Source: Desulfovibrio sp.
GTDB taxonomy: Bacteria > Desulfobacterota > Desulfovibrionia > Desulfovibrionales > Desulfovibrionaceae
Length of the DNA: 17,417 nucleotides
Direction: 5' to 3'
Assembly (NCBI GenBank): GCA_020217165.1
Contig: JAIWOE010000064.1
Coordinates: 1-17,417, forward strand
In this document: piece after piece, positions 13,313 to 17,417 of the stretch
How positions within the stretch are numbered: position 1 is the first letter of the stretch
How the letters are laid out: each line of letters starts with the position of its first letter
The notes under the pieces: model-generated
What the model was told of the DNA's origin: nothing
The model's database searches: none
What the model saw: the letters and a program-made list of their open reading frames with translations, nothing else
Program-made: the position numbers and the translations under genes

Positions 13313-14419
13313 TCAGCCTCCGAAGGCATAGTGCTGCCTCCCGGCCTGGCCTGTGTCACTGGACATGGCGGCTTCCAAGAGCAGATCGAGGTCAACGCCA
13401 CAGCCCTTCAAATATCGTTCTGTGGTCGACGCGCTTTCATGTCGAAGCCACTTCTGAATCACATGCAGGCGAGCGCCCTGCTTGTAAAGCGTCACTGCCC
13501 GCAAATGACGAATGGCATGAAAACCGAATGTTGGAAAGACGTTGGCACGCTTGCATAACCGACGCATGAACTTGGCCCGGCTGGTGTAGGGCATCCCTGG
13601 CACATGGTATTCGTGCGGCGTGTCGTCCGTGATCATGAAGACGTTCTCCGCAACACAGGGACGATGCCGCTTCCACCACGTCAGGGCTTCGCGCAGTTCT
13701 GGGACCATGGGCAGCCAGTCTTCGCGCAGGGATGCGCCACGGGTCTTGCGCGTGGTCAACCGGACCTTGCCGCCGTCGAAATCCACGTCAGCCCATGTCA
13801 GCCTGAAAATTTCCCCTCGCCGGGCGGCCAGGTAGAACATGGCTGCGAGCATCACCCGGTCTTGCCCCTCGGCTGTTTCGTACACGCGCCAGAAATGTTC
13901 CGCAGGCGGGACATAGCGCCCTGTGGAATCCTCGGGGTATTTGTCCACCGCGAGGAATGGATTGCTCACCTGCGGAAAGCCTCGAATGAAGCGCAGGCCC
14001 CATTCCCAGGCCGCCCCCAGGTTTTTACGCGCACGATTCGCCACGCTCCCGGATCGCTCTTCGTGGAGCTGGTCCAGAAATTCGATGGCTGCATGTGCGT
14101 CAATCTGTTCCACGGCAATTTCCCCAGTGTACTTGGCCAGGTATCGAAAAGCCCTGTGCTTTTCCGCGTAGGTCTTGGCGCTATGGCGCGCCTTGACGTG
14201 ATCCAGGTACTTCACTGCCCATGCGGAAGCAGTCACGGATGCCGTGGGCATCGGGTTCTTCAGCAGCTCGCGTCTTGTTTCTTCTTCCCACGCGAGAGCT
14301 TTGCGCCACTCCGGCCCGTTCTTGCGGCCTTCCCCGAACAGCTTCGTTGCCACCACACGGCCTTGCATTTTGACCGTCGCCTGCCACCGGTTCCCCCGGT
14401 CCTTGCGTCTTGTCGGCAT
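13313..14419 (-). CDS. int: Tyrosine-recombinase integrase
   Basis: This 368-residue site-specific recombinase should integrate and excise the element. The N-terminal region (about 1-55) is a short arm-binding-like segment. A SAM-like core-binding domain spans about 62-160. The catalytic domain (about 170-345) holds the full set: Arg200 in LAARRGEIFRLTW, Lys225 in TTRKTRG, His301 and Arg304 in HAIRHLRA, His327 in WLRHESAST and nucleophile Tyr336 in TTERYL. GAGGGAG sits just before the ATG at 14419. The first 239 bases overlap the upstream HTH gene in another frame. The gene ends 108 bases from tRNA-Glu. All catalytic residues are present, so the enzyme looks functional. Confidence 0.95.
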   Translation of the reverse strand: MPTRRKDRGNRWQATVKMQGRVVATKLFGEGRKNGPEWRKALAWEEETRRELLKNPMPTASVTASAWAVKYLDHVKARHSAKTYAEKHRAFRYLAKYTGEIAVEQIDAHAAIEFLDQLHEERSGSVANRARKNLGAAWEWGLRFIRGFPQVSNPFLAVDKYPEDSTGRYVPPAEHFWRVYETAEGQDRVMLAAMFYLAARRGEIFRLTWADVDFDGGKVRLTTRKTRGASLREDWLPMVPELREALTWWKRHRPCVAENVFMITDDTPHEYHVPGMPYTSRAKFMRRLCKRANVFPTFGFHAIRHLRAVTLYKQGARLHVIQKWLRHESASTTERYLKGCGVDLDLLLEAAMSSDTGQAGRQHYAFGG

Positions 14420-14603
14420 TGACTCCCTCTTCCGTCACGGAAGCGCTCATGATTGTGTTCTCGTAAAACCGCAGGCAGCGTCCGATTTTGAAGCCTCCAA
14501 ATTTTTTCGCGTAGCGGCGAATGGTCCGCACGTCCACCCGAAAGTATTCGGCAACCTCATCGTCAGTCAGCACGCGGCCATGACGCTGTTCCAAATCAAG
14601 CAT
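14181..14603 (-). CDS. Excisionase-like small HTH protein
   Basis: This 140-residue reading frame has a MerR/excisionase-type HTH (HTH_17) at about 10-50: LTDDEVAEYFRVDVRTIRRYAKKFGGFKIGRCLRF is a clear match to the family pattern of EVAxxL, xTIRR, G and the RF ending. Such proteins act as recombination directionality factors or as AlpA-like regulators of mobile elements. The ATG at 14603 is within the last codons of the portal gene (8-base overlap ATGCTTGA), with GGAGAGG upstream. Only the first 60 residues or so look like a natural protein; the rest is read through the start of int in another frame and is Arg/Gly-rich. The C-terminal half may be just an unselected extension because no stop occurs earlier. 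Confidence 0.7.
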   Translation of the reverse strand: MLDLEQRHGRVLTDDEVAEYFRVDVRTIRRYAKKFGGFKIGRCLRFYENTIMSASVTEEGVNADKTQGPGEPVAGDGQNARPCGGNEAVRGRPQERAGVAQSSRVGRRNKTRAAEEPDAHGIRDCFRMGSEVPGSRQGAP

Positions 14604-15741
14604 GTACGGCCTCTCCAATCGGATTCCAGCCCTCCATCTCCCGCACCTCATCCACGGTCAGGATGCCAGCGCCCACCGCTGAGACGTTGGCTTGCCACCG
14701 GGCGGCATGGTCCCCGCGCAGGAAGCCGGACAGGTCGAACTCTAGGTGGTGCTGCTCATCCAGCAGGGCCCGGTTGAAGGCGGCCTCGATCTTCCGGCAC
14801 CAGGGCGCAATGGTGAACTGTGCAAACCACCGGCCTGCCTGCTCGCTGTTCGTGAACGTGTTGTGCGCGTAGTCCTGCACCAAGGGCGGCGGCACCTGGA
14901 AGATGCGGCACAGCTCTTCCACGGAAAAGCGGCGCGTCTCCAACAGTTCCGCGTCTTCGGGGCTGATGGAGATGCTTTTCCATTCCAACCCCTGATCCAG
15001 CACCAATACGGACCCGCGATTGCCGGCCCCCCCGTGGGCGTCGTGCAACTGTTTCCGCAGGAGGTTGCGCTGTTCCGTGTCCAGCTTGCCCGGCAACTGC
15101 ACGGCCCCGCTCGGCTGCATGCCGTTGCGATGGAACGAGGAGGAGGCTTCCTGCACGTCACTGGCGCTCGCCAGCGTGGCGGCGGCCCTGTTCAGCCTGG
15201 ATCGCCCTGTGATACCATCGTCGGAACGGTCTCGCAGGTGAATCACTTCACCGGCCAGTAGGCGGCGCATACGGCCTTGCCCACCGTACATGCCAATGGC
15301 GTCGGTCACGTCGTACACCAGCCGGCCACCGGGCAAAAGCTGGACGCTCACCCATTCCCAGGGAATGGGCAGCAGTCCAGTCACCCGGCCCTGTTCGTGC
15401 TGGATTTCCACCAGGGCGTTGCCGCGCAGCAGGACCTGAGCAAGCATCCACTCAACGAAATCCGGCCAGCTTTGGTGCTCGTTCGGCCCCATGCGCACCA
15501 GCCGGGCAACAGGATGCTGCACCACCTCATCCCGGCCACCGGCGGGACGCTCGGCATAGACGCGGGCTGGGATGGACGCGATTGCGCTGGAAATGGCCTG
15601 TACGCAGGCGTACACGGTGGCGAGCTGTTCTGCCTGCCGTGGCTGGATAAATGCGCCAGAGGCGGCATTCTGTGCGCTGGGCAGCAATTCCCAGGTGGTT
15701 GCCCGTTCTTCACGCCGGCGGAAAATATCCCAGAAGCTCAT
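14596..15741 (-). CDS. HK97-family phage portal protein
   Basis: This 381-residue portal (HK97 gp3 type) would form the dodecameric DNA gateway at one capsid vertex. It starts MSFWDIFRRREE, and has the entry motif TVYACVQAISSAIASIPARVY (about 42-62), WPDFVEWMLAQVLLRGNALVEI, the stem region EVIHLRDRSDDGITGRS, and the core FSVEELCRIFQVPPPLVQD with NSEQAGRWFAQFTIAPWCRKIE. The C-terminus stops soon after ILTVDEVREMEGWNPIGEAVHA, where many homologues continue with a GGD-containing tail. The ATG at 15741 overlaps the protease stop by 4 bases (ATGA); the 17 in-frame codons upstream belong to the protease region. Its stop overlaps the HTH gene by 8 bases. Confidence 0.93.
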   Translation of the reverse strand: MSFWDIFRRREERATTWELLPSAQNAASGAFIQPRQAEQLATVYACVQAISSAIASIPARVYAERPAGGRDEVVQHPVARLVRMGPNEHQSWPDFVEWMLAQVLLRGNALVEIQHEQGRVTGLLPIPWEWVSVQLLPGGRLVYDVTDAIGMYGGQGRMRRLLAGEVIHLRDRSDDGITGRSRLNRAAATLASASDVQEASSSFHRNGMQPSGAVQLPGKLDTEQRNLLRKQLHDAHGGAGNRGSVLVLDQGLEWKSISISPEDAELLETRRFSVEELCRIFQVPPPLVQDYAHNTFTNSEQAGRWFAQFTIAPWCRKIEAAFNRALLDEQHHLEFDLSGFLRGDHAARWQANVSAVGAGILTVDEVREMEGWNPIGEAVHA

Positions 15742-16235
15742 GCCAGCACCTCCAGCGTGCGCAGGGCCATGTTGAGGCGGGGCGTGCGGCACCGGGCTGA
15801 AACAACGGTCCCGTCATAGGCCGGCCATGCACACACGACAGAGATTTCATACAGCTTGAGAGATCGCAGCTCCCGGCGCTTCCCCTGCCACCGCTCGCCA
15901 CCTGGATTGACGGTGAAGCCGAAGGACATGCCGCCCAGGTCGCCACGTTCGGCCAGGGCAAGCACGTCCCGGCCCAGGCTTGTTTCCGGCAGGTCCAGCT
16001 CGAAATGCAGGCCGGTCTTGTCCTGCGACAGGCGCAATGTCTTGGAACGAGTCCTGGCAAGCAGCTTCTCCGGCGAATGATCCACCAGCGCCAGCACGTC
16101 GCCGCGCAGGTTGAATGCGCCGGGCAGGATAACTTCCTGGAAGTCCGCAATCCGGGTTTCCCTGCCGAACGTGGCGGCGTAGCCCTCCAGCTTCCGGCCC
16201 GTGGCCCGCAGCTCCGTCGAAAATCTTTTTTCCAT
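15738..16235 (-). CDS. HK97-family prohead protease
   Basis: This 165-residue protease of MEROPS family U35 (herpesvirus-assemblin-like serine protease fold) cleaves the capsid scaffold during head maturation. The likely catalytic residues are His53 in LVDHSPEKLLAR, Ser104 in GGMSFGF and an acidic partner such as Glu130 in LYEISVV. The opening KLEGYAATFGRE and EVILPGAF are also typical. Start ATG 16235 has GAGAGAA upstream. It follows the capsid gene after a 118-base gap and overlaps portal by ATGA. It looks complete and active. Confidence 0.92.
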   Translation of the reverse strand: MEKRFSTELRATGRKLEGYAATFGRETRIADFQEVILPGAFNLRGDVLALVDHSPEKLLARTRSKTLRLSQDKTGLHFELDLPETSLGRDVLALAERGDLGGMSFGFTVNPGGERWQGKRRELRSLKLYEISVVCAWPAYDGTVVSARCRTPRLNMALRTLEVLA

Positions 16236-16353
16236 CGTTGTTCTCTCGTGGCAGGCTCATCAGTACCGGGATGCCGGCCCGGTAGACCGTCCCCCGGCAG
16301 AAGGAGGACGGTTTCGCCGCAGTGTCGTGGGAGGGAGGAGCTCCCCGGCGAAT
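16236..16353 (-). other. Gap between capsid and protease genes
   Basis: This 118-base gap holds a run of C/G-rich short repeats around 16270-16310 (GCCGGCCCGGTAGACCG) that could form a hairpin, and the protease ribosome binding site near its left end. No gene or clear terminator was seen. It is the only real spacing in this otherwise overlapping set. Confidence 0.35.
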
Positions 16354-17417
16354 TTATGCCGCGATGGCCAGTTGGCCGACGCAGAAACTTTCGGCGTGGC
16401 GCACGGCAACGTCCATGGTCAGCATGGCCCGCATCAGCACGTTGCCCTTGCTGTACGCGGTGGCCTCGTAGGGGTTGACCAGCAGATCGAATGCGGACCA
16501 GTAGCCGATGAGCAAATCACTCCAGTTCCCGAAGATGCAGGCATGCTCATTGGTCCCGGTCCCCAGATTGGCCGGCACGTTGTTGCTCGAGATGAGGCCA
16601 TAGCCGGCCAGACTGCCGGGCGCGTCCATGAGGTAATCCGCGCTCACGGCCACGTTGCTGCCGTCCACTTCCTTGGGCGTGGAGCGCAGCTTTTTGACCA
16701 TGCTGGGAGTCGTGGCCCAGCCCGTTCCTTCCGCGTCGTCCACTTCCAATTTTTCAACGAATTCCAGAACCTTGGCCCAGGTCCAGCCGCCGGACAGATC
16801 CACCGTGTTGATACCGGACGTGCCCAGGATGCCCACGGGCTCATTGGCGCCGCCACCCTTGAGGGCGGCCTTGTCGATGGCCCCGGCAAGCACCTTGGCG
16901 AGGTCATCCCGCACCAGGGCTTCAATGTCCGGGCTGGATTGCAACAGCATGTTGCGGCTGAACTCCGTCAGGCACCCACAATGCTTGGGCGTCATAGATA
17001 CCTTGCGGAAGCCCAGGTCGGACGGCGTAAGGGCGGCATTTTCCGCAACCCATCCCGCCACGGCGGATTGCTTGAGGCCAGGGATATCCACATTGCCCAC
17101 CAGGCCGTTGAGCACCCGCGCACCGGACCGCGCCACCACCAGCTTGCTGCGCAGGCGGTCGATGAACTGATTGCCCATGTAATCCGTGGCGATGATATTG
17201 CCCCCGGCGGCGCCGGACGGCAGGGCGGTTGTCATGACGCGCTGCTCGAACACTTGCAGCGGCACCATGATCCCATTGGCCTTGATCCCGTGGCGGCGCT
17301 CCAGTTCGGCAGACACCTCGCGTTCGCGGCCAGCGTCCACGCTCATGCCGGACTGTGCGGCAATGGCTTTCACCAGGGAGAAGGAACGCACCTCCCGGTC
17401 AAAGCTGGCGTCACCAT
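16354..17417 (-). CDS. HK97-fold major capsid protein, 5' end beyond the window
   Basis: About 353 residues are visible and the frame runs off the right edge: eight codons upstream of GTG 17391 read GDASFDRE in frame, continuing the typical DxxxEREV-like block, so the apparent GTG start is internal. The visible part covers the HK97 coat fold: IMVPLQVFEQR, GGNIIATDYMGNQFIDRLR, GLVGNVDIPGLKQSAVAGWVAENAALTPSDLGFRKVSMTPK, the spine-helix region FSRNMLLQSSPDIEALVRDDLAKVLAGAIDKAALKGGGANEPVGILG, and DLLIGYWSAFDLLVNPYEAT near the end. The scaffold (delta) domain, if present, lies in the missing part. It is first among the visible phage genes in transcription order, ahead of protease and portal. Confidence 0.93.
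   Translation of the reverse strand, partial: GDASFDREVRSFSLVKAIAAQSGMSVDAGREREVSAELERRHGIKANGIMVPLQVFEQRVMTTALPSGAAGGNIIATDYMGNQFIDRLRSKLVVARSGARVLNGLVGNVDIPGLKQSAVAGWVAENAALTPSDLGFRKVSMTPKHCGCLTEFSRNMLLQSSPDIEALVRDDLAKVLAGAIDKAALKGGGANEPVGILGTSGINTVDLSGGWTWAKVLEFVEKLEVDDAEGTGWATTPSMVKKLRSTPKEVDGSNVAVSADYLMDAPGSLAGYGLISSNNVPANLGTGTNEHACIFGNWSDLLIGYWSAFDLLVNPYEATAYSKGNVLMRAMLTMDVAVRHAESFCVGQLAIAA

Noticed and set aside
1..17417. CRISPR array, insertion sequence or rRNA gene
   Set aside because: No regularly spaced direct repeats, transposase or rRNA-like sequence was seen.

Overview
The window looks like a chromosomal segment of a GC-rich, flagellated deltaproteobacterium, most likely a member of the Desulfovibrionales. 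The evidence is the base composition, a PomA-type motA followed by two motB-like genes and fliL-fliN-fliO-fliP-fliQ, and a fused ArsR/methyltransferase regulator of the SahR type placed directly before ahcY. This taxonomic call is an inference from gene content; no species is claimed.

Layout. Positions 217-6419 (+) hold a compact operon: a YggS-type PLP-homeostasis protein, the stator genes motA, motB-1 and motB-2, then fliL, fliN, fliO, fliP and fliQ. A near-consensus sigma-54 promoter lies in the only sizeable gap inside it, before fliN. A strong minus-strand terminator (6468-6519) separates this operon from a convergent mltD-like lipoprotein transglycosylase with three LysM domains (8339-6552, -). 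A 279-bp AT-rich divergent region leads to rlmB-like rRNA methyltransferase (8619-9431, +). rlmB converges with ahcY, and a perfect 21-bp inverted repeat lies between them. The sahR-ahcY pair (11989-9603, -) forms one operon of the SAM cycle. Its promoter has a perfect 6-6-6 palindrome at the expected start point, which suggests autoregulation by S-adenosylhomocysteine. Divergent from it are a DciA/DUF721 gene, a small SAP/Rho_N-like basic protein, and tRNA-Gln(CTG) and tRNA-Glu(TTC).

From just after tRNA-Glu to the right edge (13206-17417) the DNA belongs to an integrated element, all on the minus strand. In order of transcription the genes are HK97-type major capsid protein (5' end cut by the window), prohead protease, portal, a small excisionase-like HTH protein and a tyrosine integrase. 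The last four are joined by overlaps (4 nt, 8 nt and 239 nt). The integrase abuts the tRNA gene, as expected for integration at a tRNA 3' end. The order capsid-protease-portal is the reverse of the usual HK97 order. Because all genes lie on one strand, a simple inversion cannot explain it. Running the structural genes straight into xis-like and int genes, with no tail, lysis or replication genes between, suggests a reduced prophage or a capsid-encoding satellite. This is the most interesting part of the window.

No CRISPR array, insertion sequence or rRNA gene was seen. No stretch over 300 bases lacks a gene.
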